From Magnolia sinica (Eukaryota; Streptophyta; Magnoliopsida; Magnoliales; Magnoliaceae), in contig NC_080588.1 in assembly GCF_029962835.1 (NCBI RefSeq), positions 68,044,501 through 68,108,500 on the forward strand: a DNA stretch of 64,000 bases. Reading direction: 5' to 3'. The notes below the pieces were generated by a model. It was given only the letters and a program-made list of their open reading frames with translations, did not search any database and was not told the DNA's origin. Below are positions 12,308-24,860 of this stretch, piece after piece. The position numbers and the translations under genes were made by a program. How positions within the stretch are numbered: the stretch's first letter is position 1; every line of letters begins with the position of its first letter.

Positions 12308-12868
12308 CTTCGGAAATGGGTTGGCTACTCCCCCCGCCACTAGACCCGCCACTAGACCGATGGCTGATGGTCGGTGCTCTGTGGGCCACACCATGATGTA
12401 TGTGTTTCATCCATGCCATTCATCCATTTTTACGGATCATTTTAGAGTTGATCCGGATAATGAGAGGGATATAAATCTCCGTTGGAACACACCACAGGAA
12501 AACAATGGTGATTGGATATCCATCATTAAAATCCTCCTAAGGCCTAATGGACTGTTTATTTGACATCCAATCTGTTGATTAAGTCATACAGACCCAGATG
12601 AAGGGGAAAAACAAAGATAAGATTGATCCACAACTTTTATGGCCCCTAAAAAGTTTATAATGGTCGACATTCATTCAACACTGTTTCCTGTAATGTGGTC
12701 CACTTGAGATAGGGATATATCTCATTTTTGGTATCATTATGTAAAATGATCTAGAAAACTAGATGGGCGGAATGGATGAAACACATACATCATTTTGAGT
12801 CCCACATAGCACCACCGACCATAAGTTCTCGGCTGATGGGAGGGAGTAGCCAATCCATTTCCGCCTTC
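12308..12868 (+). mobile_element. Foldback MITE, GGATTGGCTACTCC-type ends (copy 1)
   Basis: The left arm carries CGGAAATGGGTTGGCTACTC, then CGGTGCTCTGTGGGCC and the common core. The right arm carries the complement, GGGAGTAGCCAATCCATTTC. The arms pair through much of their length. It lies inside the segmental duplication, so its partner at 15302-15860 arose by duplication and not by a separate insertion. Confidence 0.7.
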
Positions 12869-12909
12869 TCTTACCATATTCCTGACACTAATTTTCTAGT
12901 ACCTTCCAT

Positions 12910-13259
12910 GGACGCCGATTGCGTACTACCCCGCCCGGGTGGTAATCCGTCCAGGCGGAGCTCTGTGGGGGCCACAGTGATGTAAGTATTTTATCAACTC
13001 CGTTCATCGCTTTTCTCAAATCATTTTAGGTTATGCGAAAAAACGACATAAGTACAGAGATTAAGTGGACCACAAAGTGGGGATTGAACTTCCACCATTA
13101 AAAACTTCTTGGGAGCTGGAGAAGTTTCGGATCAAGCTGATATTTGTTTTTTCACTTCATCCACGTCTGCATGAACTTATTAATAGGTTGGATGGTAAAA
13201 AAAACATTAAGGTAACCCTTAGAAAGGTCTCAACGGTGGGTGTCATTATCACACCAACA
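12910..13259 (+). mobile_element. Truncated MITE with GACGCCGATTGCG end
   Basis: The left end and about two thirds of the element at 15899-16431 are present. The sequence stops at CACCAACAT, where the second duplication unit begins. It is truncated by the duplication junction. Confidence 0.75.
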
Positions 13260-13261
13260 TT

Positions 13262-16254
13262 AATGAAGTTTTAATTATTGGATGGGCCACGAGTATAGGA
13301 TTACATCTGAGTAATTTACCAACGAGTTTTAACAGTTGATTTACATGGATAATGTTTGGACAGTGCATATTATCATATTAAAGTAATTATAGTGATGTAG
13401 TTAATAATATGATTGTTTTAAAATATTATAAGTAGGCCAGGTGACCAATAAATTAGTAGCCCAGTGACACACATGTTACACATGCAACTTTTGGAAAGAT
13501 TTTAGATATATTCTATAACTTCTACTCTGGATTTCAAACCCCCTCTTTGAAGGGATTTCCGTGATCAAACCTATATCCAACGTTCATATCTCTCTCTCTC
13601 TCTCTCTCATTTGCACTCCAACCCAAGCATAAAAGGCACATAAGTCGTCCCATTCTTTCCCAATATCAGTACAAATTCCCCTTTTCAAGGCATGGATGCA
13701 GCGAGAGATTTGTTCAAAAGGCTCTCTCACATTCATCTCTGGAATACAAAATTTAGATGGTCAACATTGTAAAGAAGAGTTGGGATGAGACACCTACCAT
13801 TAGTTGCACATGGCCCATCACAGTATACACGTGCCATTAAAATCTTTCATCTGACACAACACCTGGATGAAGGGATGTTCCAAAAATAACTGTTCTTAAA
13901 CTCATGTGGGTCAACAGGAGGTTTTAGGAATATTACATTGTTTCTATGGTGAGACCCAACTAGATTTTTTTGAATTGGTTACATTGGGATGGGACACTCA
14001 TTAGTTGAGTGTAGTGCTACCATTGTTTATACATACCATCAAGACCATTCATTTGACACAAAACACCGAGATAAAGGGTTGTTCCAAGAATCCTTGTTCT
14101 AGAACTCAAGTGGACAACAACAGGCCTGAATAAGAAGGGTATTTATTTATTTTTCATTTAGATAAAAGAAAGTGTTATAAAATTCTTAGGTTATGGTTAA
14201 TTAAATAATTAATGGGTGGCCAGATAAATGTTATTATGACATAAATATAGGTGCTTAAGTATAATTTTTCCCAAAAAGTATGTGTTAATGCATAAATCTA
14301 GTTAGCACCTTCTAGGCCCACTTATCTACACAAGAAACAAATAAGGAAGACTCTAGATTAGTAGGAAGATCTTCCGAAATCCTTGGTGAAGATCTCAGGA
14401 GTTCGAGTGTGTCGCAGATATCCTCCAAGATTCTTGAAGAAGACCTCATGCAGATTTCTCGTCTCCGATCTAATTTTTTGAAGTCATTAATGATGTGCAA
14501 TGGGAGACCGAGGTGGTCTTGGCCGACCTGATTTGGGAGTGGCATGCCGACCTGCGCTATGGCAACCTGTCTCTTTAGTCAGGCATCGGAGTGAGATATT
14601 CCTAAAGAACTCTGGAGATCTTGGATCTAACGGAAGTAGTACTCTTGTGAGCATGTTACTCTATCACGGACCAAGAGTAAGAAATATGTCCTTATGGAAT
14701 CCAAGCCCCGTGTCATCTTTTCACTTGACCGAGCTTGTTAGGTTCTGGCCTAACCTTTCGGTCCATTTCTTCCCGTGACAATAGGCATGTTAATAAATTA
14801 TTATTATTAGCAGTTTAAAAAAAAAAGTGTTTTATTAGTTTATCTTTATAACGACCTACCGTAGCTGCAAAACGCGTTGTCACTTTTGTAAGAGGTTTGC
14901 TAAAAGTATTTTTTTTTCAAATTACACCAATAATAAATGACTGGAAATGGACAATCATGACCTGTGATGCACCGTATGTTAGGGTAGATTTAGCATAAAT
15001 ATTAGGGTGGGGCCTACCTAGGCTATTGATGCCTTTGCTCGCGTGACTGACCCTTGCTCCCAACTACAAAATTTAAGAGAAGGTACTCTAATGATAACTA
15101 CGTATTATTATTTTCTTATACAGGATGAGCTTTATTAAAAACTTTATTTTTTTTCAAAAGGGTACTTGGATGTAGATATAAACATAAATAACTGCATCAG
15201 TGAGGCAGTATGTTGTAAAAATTCCCATTGATGGTGTTGATCTTTTGTGGGAGAAAAACCGGCCATAAATTGGTCGGTCTAAATTTACTTATTACGATCA
15301 TGTGTGTGGCCTCTTCGGAAATGGGTTGGCTACTGCCCCTGCCACTGGCCCGGTGGCTGTCGTCGGTGCTTTGTGGGCCACAGCATGATGTATATGTTTC
15401 ATCCATGCCATTCATCCATTTTTACAGATCATTTTAGTACTTGATCCGAAAAATGAGAGGGATATAAATCTCCGTGGGAAAACACCACAGGAAAACAATG
15501 GTGATTGGATATTCACCATTAAAATCTTCCTAAGGCCCAATGCACTGTTTATTTGACATGCAATATGTTGATTAGGTCATACAGACCCAGATGAAGGGAA
15601 AAAACAAACATCAGATTGATCCAAAACTTTTATGGCCCCCAAAAAGTTTATAATGGTCGACATTCATTCAACACTGTTTCTATAATGTGGTTCACTTGAG
15701 TTTGGGATATACCTCATTGTTGGTATCATACCATAAAATGATCTATAAAACTAGATGGGAGGAATGGATGAAACACATACATCATTTTGGGGCCCACATA
15801 GCACCGACCATAAGTTATTGGCTGATGGTAGGGAGTAGCCAATCCATTTCCGCCTTCTTTTACCATATTCCTGACACTAATTTTCTAGTACTTTCCATGG
15901 ACGCCGATTGCGTACTACCCCGCCCGCGTGGTAATCCGTCCAGGCAGGGCTCTGTGGGGCCCAAAGTGATGTAAGTATTTTATCAAAGCCGTTCATCGCT
16001 TTTCTCATCTCATTTTAAGGTATTCGACAAAAAATGACATAGGTATAGAGATTAGGTGGACCACAAAGGGGGGATTGAACTTCCACCATTAAAAACTTCT
16101 TGGGAGCTGGAGAAGTTTCGGATCAAGCTGATGTATGTTTTTTCACTTCATCCACGTCCACATGATCTTATTAATAGGTTGGAAGGTAAAAAAAAAAAAA
16201 CATTACGGTGGCCCTTGGAAAGGTCTCAACGGTGGTTGTCATTATCACACCAAC
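13262..16254 (+). repeat. Segmental tandem duplication, copy 2
   Basis: The second unit starts with AATGAAGTTTTAATTATTGG, matching 10341. It has about 30 extra bases (around 13290-13330) relative to copy 1. It runs into a complete MITE, whose right half extends beyond the duplication to 16431. The junction with copy 1 therefore lies inside that MITE's homology. Confidence 0.9.
15302..15860 (+). mobile_element. Foldback MITE, GGATTGGCTACTCC-type ends (copy 2)
   Basis: The duplicated counterpart of 12308-12868, with the same arms (TTGGCTACTGCCCC and GGGAGTAGCCAATCC). Small deletions in the left arm distinguish it from copy 1. Confidence 0.7.
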
Positions 16255-16431
16255 TTCCTTTCGTGTGGCCCACTGGAGCTGTAGACCTACTTCATTTTTA
16301 CGATCATACCTTAAAATGATACGAGAAAATCGATGAACGGCGTTGATAAAATACTTACATCACTGTGGGCCCCACAGAGCCCTGCCTAGACGGATTACCA
16401 CCCGGGCGGGGGTAGGACGCAATCCGCGTCT
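15899..16431 (+). mobile_element. Probable Mutator-like MITE with 9-bp target duplication
   Basis: About 533 bp. The left end is GGACGCCGATTGCGTACTAC; the right end is the complement, GGACGCAATCCGCGTCT. Inverted homology continues through the GGATTACCACCCGGGCGGG block. The flanks read ACTTTCCAT (15890-15898) and ACATTCCAT (16432-16440), a 9-bp direct repeat with one mismatch. Repeats of that length are typical of Mutator-like elements; the superfamily is inferred. Confidence 0.8.
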
Positions 16432-16839
16432 ACATTCCATGGTGGGGCCACGTCTGTTCATGAATATGATCTAGAATGTCCATCGGCAACGGTGCAAGAT
16501 TTAGGCATGCATCATATAAGCCATGGCCCAATAAAATCAGGTGGTCCACGCGTGGGATGACCATAAACGTGTGCATGTCCGCATGGAGAAGGGTCCCTTG
16601 GGACTTTTAATGTGGGATTTGAGACATCTTTATCAGAGCTGACAGGGGTCAGCTTTAATCAATGGGCTGTGACCGTTCTCTGCCCCTCTTAAAAAATGAT
16701 GGTGATCCATCAACTAAGATATTCCTTATCGTATGTATGCAAATCCGAACATGTACGCGGTACAGTCTCTATGGGCCCACCCTTGTATTTTTGCCTGCTT
16801 ATCCTGGAAGTGAATTGACCTTGGTGGTGAGTTGACGTC

Positions 16840-18000
16840 ACCAAGTGCTGTGGGCCTCATCATAAGGTATGTGTTATATCCAAACCGTCCGTCCATTTGG
16901 CGAGGTAGTTTTAAGAACTAAGATAAAAAATAAGACATCCAAAGATCAAGTGGACCACACTAATAAAGCAGTGGGGGATTGAATGTCTATTATTGAAACC
17001 TTATCGGGGTCACAGAAGTTTTGGATCAACTTGATATTTTTTAAAAAAAAAAAATTTCTCTTCATTTAGGTCTGTGTAGCCTTATGAATAGGTTGGATTG
17101 AAAACAAACATTACGGTAGATGTTTTAATGGTGGGAAGCATGGTCCCATTACCATTCATGGTGTGGTCCATTTGAGCTTGGGATACTACTCATTTTTGGG
17201 TTCATGCTCTAAAATAATCTATCCAAATGGATATGACTCATTTTCCGGTTCATGCTCTAAAATGATATATTCAAAGCATGAATATAATAAATACATCATT
17301 GCAAAGCTCCGTCTTCACACCTAGCATACACACCACCAAGTTCAATGGTGTGTTGTACACCAGCCAATCCGCCACGGCTAGGGTGGATCCCTGGATCCAC
17401 CGAGGTGGGTGGGATCCCTGACCGTGAGGTTCACTGTGATGTAGGTGTTGTATGCATGTCATTGGTCAGTTTCAAAAACTAATGCTAGGGTATGATCTAA
17501 AAAAATGAAGCAAATATAAACCTCAGACTACTCACAATATATGAGGCAATAGTAATCAATCATGAAATACATATTGATGGCCATAAAAGCTGATTGTGTG
17601 TGGTCTCTTCATTGAGGTCTTTGTGACCTTATCAACATCTCCTACCCCCTCCCCCCCCCAAAAAAAAAAAAAATTTAATAGTGGGTTTCAATCTATTTGC
17701 TTTATTTTTTAGATCATATCTTAAAGTGAGTTGTAAAAATGAATGAACTGCACTAATTTAAGGCACATGCATATAAGTGAGCCCCACAATTAGATATCCA
17801 CCCAAACCACACCCCCTTATTCTAGGGCATCAGGTCAATCATGCAGAACCATTTGTCATGTGGGGCCTTTTTATTTTATGGAAGCATGCATCAGGCAGGC
17901 ACATGCTGTATTTACCCTTGCCCAAAATTTGGGGCACTCGCCGAGGAGCTATTGGCGCAGTAGATTAGCCTAGCCTCACCTAAGACATTGCAGCCGTTAC
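16840..18000 (+). repeat. Degraded MITE-core sequences
   Basis: A core copy spans about 16845-17310, from AAGTGCTGTGGGCCTCATCA to AATACATCATTGCAAAGCTC. A second, weaker copy runs from about 17420 to 17790. No target duplications were recognised and no gene is seen. Confidence 0.5.
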
Positions 18001-18284
18001 TCCGGGGCAACCTTGATGGGATTTTTCTTTTAATATCAACATTATCCGTTACTTTATTTTATTTTTTGGATCATTTTAAAGCATGAGCCTAAAAAAAGAA
18101 ATAAATCCAAATCCCAAGTGGATCGTGATTGGCCGGGTCAAATATCAATAATGGTTTATGTGACTTTATCAAAGTTGGATGGAAAATAAACATTAAGGAA
18201 ACATTACAATGGGCCTTGGGATGTTTTTTCATGGTTGAGTGTCAAATCATCATATTTCCTATAGTCTACCTGGTGCTTCAAATA

Positions 18285-18825
18285 GCGAATAGTGTGTACC
18301 ATAGCGTACACCCCTTCTGAAGCGTGAGGTGTAAGGTATATGGCGTGTAGCATAAGCTACAAGCTACTTTCAGATTTTTAATAAAGGTTGCCCTTAGTTG
18401 CACTTATTTCAAGATTTATGCACCAAATTAGACTGATAATTAATGAAATCAACAAATTTTCATGATATTGGGTGCAACCAAAGACCATATAAAGTAATAG
18501 GAATGGATAATGATCAAATATAAAGGTAAAGAAAGAGCAACAAAATTAATTTAATACTGAAAAGATTAAAGAAATTTTTTTTACTGAAAATATAAAATTG
18601 TAACAAATCATTAAAAACATTAGTTGATTTTAATGAAAAATAGCTAGTAATGTAAGTGACGTAACATGTAGCATACTCTATGTAGTGAGTGGCATATGCA
18701 AATTATCATGCAGCATAGGCTACATGCAACTTAAGCCATTTTCATGAGCTAGGTGGCATTAAGGCTATGCTATGCTACCTAGCGTAAGCTACATGCTGCA
18801 TAGTGTAGCCATTTAAAACACTGGG
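18285..18825 (+). repeat. GTAGC-rich degraded inverted-repeat element
   Basis: The left part has AGCGTACACCCC and GCGTGTAGCATAAGCTAC. The right part has GCTATGCTACCTAGCG, TAAGCTACATGC and ATAGTGTAGCCATTTAAAAC, partly the reverse complement of the left. The middle is AT-rich. It looks like an old MITE, but the boundaries are uncertain. Confidence 0.4.
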
Positions 18826-19448
18826 TTTACCTAAGATTTAGATCTGCTATATTTTTAGGCTCATGCCATAAAACAATCTATTACAATGGATGGATTGCAT
18901 AAATATAATATACATACATCAAGGTGGGCCCCATGGTAAGGGATGCGCCCATCTTAGGTGAGGTGGGGCCGCACCTAATCTGCTCCCCTTTTCATTATAT
19001 TCACTTACACTGTTTGTTTATTTTGCCTGCTTATTTCATGGCATTAGGTTTAACACAATGGTGATCCTAAATTAATACAATTCATGTGGGCTGCACTATA
19101 CTTAATAATGATGGAATCAACCTACCACTTAAACTTTTTATCTGGCATTCAATTCAATCATAATGTGGCATGTTCATAAGGTGATTCTCATATAAAATTA
19201 CAAATATCAAACTAATAAAAAAAAAACTTCAATGGCTCCTAAAAAGGTTTTAATGGGGAGCATTCAATCCCCACTGTTTCCATGATGTGGATCACTTGAA
19301 AGGATAACCCTTATGTGTGGGCTCATGTCATAAAATAAGCAGTCAATATGGATGGAGAGAGTGGATATAACAAAAGTATCATTATGTGCCCCACGGAACC
19401 TAAGGTTACAGAAGACCATATCCATTGTAAGCTACACCCTGATCCTTA

Positions 19449-19592
19449 TCTCAAGTAGCCGGTTGAGTGAAAATACCTTGTTTCAACCTTGAAGTCTTGG
19501 TATCGATTCCCTAGTGAAGGGGGGGAGTGTGTATTGACAATGAGTGTGTACTAACAAGCTAACTTAAAAAAATTTAAAAAAAAAAAAAAAAA
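19449..19592 (+). mobile_element. tRNA-derived SINE, copy 1
   Basis: The head resembles tRNA: a box-A-like region near TCTCAAGTAGCCGGTTGAG and a box-B-like GGTATCGATTCCC. Then come CTAGTGAAGGGGGGGAG, a variable body with CTAACAAGCTAAC, and an A-rich tail. Two copies of the same family lie on the other strand at 35617-35752 and 51537-51673. Confidence 0.65.
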
Positions 19593-19599
19593 ATAGAGA

Positions 19600-21700
19600 C
19601 GGCATAACAAAACAAAACAAAAAGCAATCCATGGTAAGTTTGGTTTTCCAGTTTCCAATATAATGCAGAGTGAATGTGCCATTATTATTATTGCAAGGTG
19701 TACATTTAAATAAGAATTACAATTCATTAAAAAAAGCATAAATAAAATAGGAAAAAACCTATTTGGTTTTCCAATTATAACAACAACATATGGTCGTAAC
19801 ATGTATTTATTTTAAAGTGTGTTTGACTCTTTATTTATGCGCTAATATTTCTTACTTAAACAAACACTAAAAATGATAATGATAACTTATTTACTTTACA
19901 TTTTATACGAAATTGAAAGACCAAAAACACCCGCATTAAAGAAAATTATAACCATTATATTTTTATATTATAAAACTATCGCATTTATAGTGATATGTTG
20001 GTAAAGCAAACAATGATAATAAACTGATCATTGCTAATTGCTAATGGATGCTGGCTATATCACCACACAATTAGAGTGTAACCCAACTCCTTTAAAAGGA
20101 GCACATCCTCATGCAGACTTATTCGTCATGTGGGCCCCATGTTTGAGAACAACGCCTTTCATCAAACGGGCCATTGTATAGGTACCCTTGCCCAAAAAAT
20201 TGGACCACTCAATGGTGACACAGATCTTCCACATGCGATGAATTTATACTTTAATTCATTTGTATGGAATTTTGATTCAGATCATCCGGCCATCCCATGA
20301 TATCCTGTTTAGGAATCCCATTGTTATTATCTTTTATGGGTACCATTGTATGTCTTTTGCAGAACCCACCCTTTGTTTGAATATAACTTTTGTATTTTTG
20401 AAGGATGCAAAACTACTGAAGGAGACTCCTGATTTTATTTTATTTTTTATATGAAAATAGACCTATTTCAACTTCTTGAAATCCAGCTATTTGGATCATG
20501 GTTTTAAGACTCAAATGACTTTAATGTGGCTCCTCCGAGTCAACTCAGACTCACTAGGACCTCATTCAGTTCAATGCAACGAGTCACACTGACTCAGGCT
20601 AGCCAGGCCGATTCAGCTCTGATTCCAGTGAGTCATGACTCGGGTCGGGTTGAGTTGCAAGTCTTTTAGCATGATTTGGATAATATTTTAACTACCAAGG
20701 CTTTAGTAAAAGGTATGAAATAGCAGTAGTTGGATAACTGTGCTATCATAAACCACGGGACTTTCAGGAAATTGTCTATCCATAGTGGACCCGGTAGATC
20801 AACGGTCCCGATCACTTGAGGTGGGAGAGCAACTTCATTACTTCCCATGTGCCATGTTTGATGTCGACGTCAATCATAGCTTTCCGTATCCCACGTCAAA
20901 ACCAGTGAACTGTACACATGGGCTGGATAGGGATGCATAAAATAAGACAGAGAATTTAAGGAATGAATTATTAGATGGCCTTGATTGTTGTCCAACCATG
21001 TGATGTATTAGGTTGCCTCACATCCACAGTTGAATCAACATGTGAACGGTCTAGATTGATGTGATTGATGAACAACCATGTCATGTAAATATCTTTACAC
21101 GATTTACGGCCGTTTGGCCTTGTCGATTAATGGAACTGGAGGGTATACGAAATCCAAGGGTTGTTTGGCACCAAGAATTGAGGGTATTTGGAATCCCATT
21201 GTCATTCCTACCATCTTTAGTTAAGTACTGATTCTTTCTATTTTTTACTTATTTTCAAAGGTACGAGAGTTGCATGTGTAATATAGGTGTCATTATGTTA
21301 TTAATCAATTCTACATGTGACCCATTGTTAGTACCCTGGAGCAATGAGATTATCTATTGCATCGCTTGAAATTACATTAATAAAATTATCTTAGCGGGCC
21401 AAACATTGGTTATGTAAACAAATGGCTAAAAATTGTTAGATAGTTGTTGAGTTATAATCTTATGCTTATGATCCATTTAAGGATTGGAATTTTATTAGTT
21501 TTTGTCAAAGTATATATTTCAATGGATGTATTATAATTATTGTGTCAAAAATCACATATGTAAACTAATTAGGCATAGGCTCATTTCTCATTTGCCAATC
21601 AAACTAGGTTCAAACCAAATATAACCCATCACCCAGCCTGGCTCATTAGATTTTGCAAAGGATATTTTATTAAATATGTAATATGTAAAAATCATCATTA
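19600..21700 (+). other. Intergenic, no gene recognised
   Basis: AT-rich, with a MITE-core scrap near 20105-20220 and a GACTC/GAGTC-rich patch at about 20510-20660. I see nothing else that can be supported on either strand. Confidence 0.5.
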
Positions 21701-21719
21701 ACATATTTGTGTAGCTTAG

Positions 21720-21797
21720 CTTGTATCCGTGGGGATTAGTCTAACTTCAAAAACAGAGGCAGGGAGACCCCGTGTGTTCAAAAAAAAAAAAAAAAAA
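21720..21797 (+). mobile_element. Short retroposed sequence (SINE 3' end) with perfect 19-bp target duplication
   Basis: A 78-bp insert contains GTATCCGTGGGGATTAGTC, GGGAGACCCCGTGTGTTC and a poly-A tail. It is flanked by identical copies of ACATATTTGTGTAGCTTAG at 21701-21719 and 21798-21816. An A-tail with a long exact target duplication is the signature of LINE-machinery retroposition. The body resembles the 3' part of a tRNA-derived SINE, so it is probably 5'-truncated. Confidence 0.85.
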
Positions 21798-21816
21798 ACA
21801 TATTTGTGTAGCTTAG

Positions 21817-24250
21817 ATTTCTTAAATAGCATGTGATCCACTTAAGAAACACTCAAACTTGAGCCCATCATAAATATTATGGATCAGGTTTGGGTTTGCG
21901 CTAAGCGAGTATTAAGAGCTAGTTGCACCTTTAAAAAAAAATTTAAAAAAAAATACTCTGATCAAATTCCATTGGGCCTCTTTGAAATATCGTACTAGGT
22001 GGTATGGAATTGCACATGGTCCGTGCAAATTCTATCCCGTGTTTGGAAACAAAGCAAAAAAAAGAATTAAATTAATCCAAATATCATATCATTCAGTCCT
22101 AACAACAGATACCGTCATATTTTCAGTGGATTTAAATCCACTACATTTGTAGGCCCACGTTGATGCGTGTTTTATCCACTTAGTCTATATGTATATAGTT
22201 GACTAACATCAATTGTCATTTTGATCAGTTGATTATTAGGTTTGGCTTAATATGAAAGGAGGAATCTAATTCCAAACGAAGAATTTAACTGTCAAAATAC
22301 CAAAATATTTTCAAACATACGATCATCGTATAATAATAGTGTTAATTCCTTTTAATGCAATTCCATGCCAATTAATCTCACTAACCAAACAGACTTAGAA
22401 ATTTAATGTAATTATCTATCTTTCATTAGACCCAACAAATGAACAGCCCTGATCACCTGAGCTGGGTGCCTGACTTACCATATTAAAGCAAGAGGACAAA
22501 GTGCATTTCAGGCAGAGAATCCTATCAATATTCTGGATTTCTACTAACCGACACATGGATTTTTCCCTCACCAAACATGCCTTCCCACATACCATGGCAA
22601 CCGTCAAAACGTCCATCAGGTGGGCCACCTACATATGATCCTTAGCCCATAATGTCAGGAAGGCCCACTCACCTGTCGAGAGTGATCTGTCCACATCCTA
22701 TATAAGGAAGGAATTTAATGAGGGGCCGAACTGATAAACTGTCCATAGTCATGATTGAACTTAGTTTCTACTATAAAGATTGTGGACCGTCCATTCAATG
22801 AGACGAGGTCAGTTGTAGCGGGGACCGTATGGAATCCACATGCAGCTGGTCCACCACATTCATGCGCTGCAAAGTCCAGTTTCCATACACGTGGCATTCA
22901 TATATCTCAATCCAAACCGTTCAAATTGTTGGCCACGTACTAGATAGGGCGTATTTAAAAAATTGCCATGACAGGACGATCCTAACCGACTGATTGGTGG
23001 CCATCAAGTGGTTTTCAAATGACAAAAGTCTATTCAATTCAATTCAAAAAAAAAAAAATACCATCAAAGGGAGGATAAATAAGACCATCCGATCAATCTG
23101 GTTTTGGGGGGATGTCCCACCTAAAGTGTGTCTGACAATCAAGATGGTTTAACGGTGATTTGAGGCTCAATGCAAAATTACATCGATTGGATGATCCCCA
23201 ACCGTCCAATTGGAGAAGTGCCATGATCCGATGGCTTTAGCATTTCCCTTCGCGGAGAGTTATTTCATACTCTGGCGTGACTGGTAGTTGATACGCATGC
23301 ACTTACAAACTATACACCTGGTACAAACTAGCTTTAATTAAACCGTGAAAATTGTCGTATGCACGATAGATATATCATCATATCTATTATCATAATGGTT
23401 GAACGATCTTAACCTGTGATCTCTGTATACTTGTTTGCAAATTACGGATAGCCGATCGAATGGCTGATTGCATTGGTGTGGACCACCCAATGAGCCGATG
23501 GGCACGATTTTCTTTTTAAAAAGAAAATTATCAAATTCGTGTGGCCCACCATCTGCACGGATCGGATTTTCTAAAAAGTGACCATTGAAAGGATATAAAG
23601 CGATCGTACCGATACAGCTGTTGTATCTGGTCATTTCTTCCAAAAATAGTAAACATGGTGACAAAATCTAATATGTAGATTGCTTCTTTAACTTGTCCCT
23701 ATCTAGGACGTTAGTAACTGTTGGGCCATTGGATTGTAATATTCTAGTGATCCAAACCGTTGATGTTATGGGACCCACCGTTTAAGATAGATATGCAAAA
23801 AAGATACGAGCTGAAAAGATCCCAGCTCTTCGAAAAAGAAGAAAATAAAACAACGGTTCCCATTCAAACAGCAAAACGTAAAATATTCTGTTACTACGAT
23901 CTTCCGGCATGAAAGATTTTGTGCATAGTCCTCACGTGGTGGGTCCCATCATATCAACGTCTTGGATCAGTGAACCATGGAATGTACACTCGAACATTTC
24001 ACTTGAGTATTCCGTAATTAGAGTCGGACACGAGCTGTGCGAGTTTGACCTAAGTTTGGCTTGGCTGGCTTAGGTGACACCTTTATTTGAGCTTGGCTGG
24101 ATCCGTAAACGCGTAATTATGAAAATTCAAAATTAAAAAATATATATTTAAACTTTTTTAGAAATTTGAGTAAATAGGAGTTTAGAAATTTTATTTTGCA
24201 ATTGCAGATATTCAGATTAAGAGAGAGGGCCTACGAATGGGTGTGTGGTA
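21817..24250 (+). other. Intergenic, largely non-repetitive
   Basis: No gene is recognised. Open frames near 22416-22628, 22715-22943 and 23338-23664 show no family motifs and no exon-like boundaries. The sequence contains fewer MITE-core fragments than its surroundings. Confidence 0.45.
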
Positions 24251-24279
24251 CGGGCGCATGTGGTTCATGGTTAGGGTTA

Positions 24280-24860
24280 TACATTGAGTTGAACCGTGCG
24301 AGCTGAGGCCAACACAACTCAGCTTGGCCACTAGCTAACCTTAGCCTGAACTCGGCTCAGCTCGGCTCGGTCCTCAAGTCTAACTAGCTAGCTTGGCCCA
24401 GTTCGTTCAGTAGCTCAGGCCACTTCGAGCTGAGTTCGCCGTTACAGCATTGTCACAAATGCCTATACTGTACTTTGAAAATCTCACTATATTTGAAACA
24501 GCAATAATGGTTTTATAGGTATGTTGTCAAACACTTTTTAAGCAATATAAAAATCAAGAAAAAAAGGATATTGATTTCATATACATACCTTCCTTGCCAT
24601 CGGCTACATTTCTCTAAGTCGTTTCATCAAACACTTGGTGAGCAACATCAACATCAAAGTAATCAAGTTACCAAACTGGTTCGATCAGAGTTCGATTCAA
24701 GCTGAGTTCGATTCGAGTCGAGTCAAGCATGGGGCCAGCTCGAACTCATTTTCGAGTTCAAAAAATCAACTCGACTCAAACTCAGCTTCGAACCGAGTCG
24801 AATCGAGCTTTTTCGAGTCAAGTCGAGCTAGCTCATTTCGTGTACACCTCTATTCATGGC
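24280..24860 (+). repeat. Degraded CTCGGCTC/GAGTCGAG-rich repeats
   Basis: Two clusters. One at 24280-24435 is rich in AGCTCGGCTC-like motifs. The other at 24665-24845 is rich in GAGTCGAGTC-like motifs. The open frame across the second cluster is a by-product of the repeat, not a gene. Confidence 0.5.

Larger units (their letters stand above)
10341..13259 (+). repeat. Segmental tandem duplication, copy 1
   Basis: About 2.92 kb, collinear with 13262-16254. Anchors include GTTGATTTACATGGATAATG (10381 / 13335), a (TC)n run (about 10616-10630 / 13588-13608) and GACGCCGATTGCGTACTACC (12911 / 15900). Offsets run from 2954 to 2989 bp because of small indels. Divergence appears as scattered substitutions. 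No convincing gene was found in the unit. A foldback element and a truncated MITE occupy its right third. Confidence 0.9.

Noticed and set aside
19449-19592. Functional tRNA gene
   Set aside because: Only promoter-like boxes are present. No cloverleaf stems can be formed and an A-tail follows, which fits a SINE.
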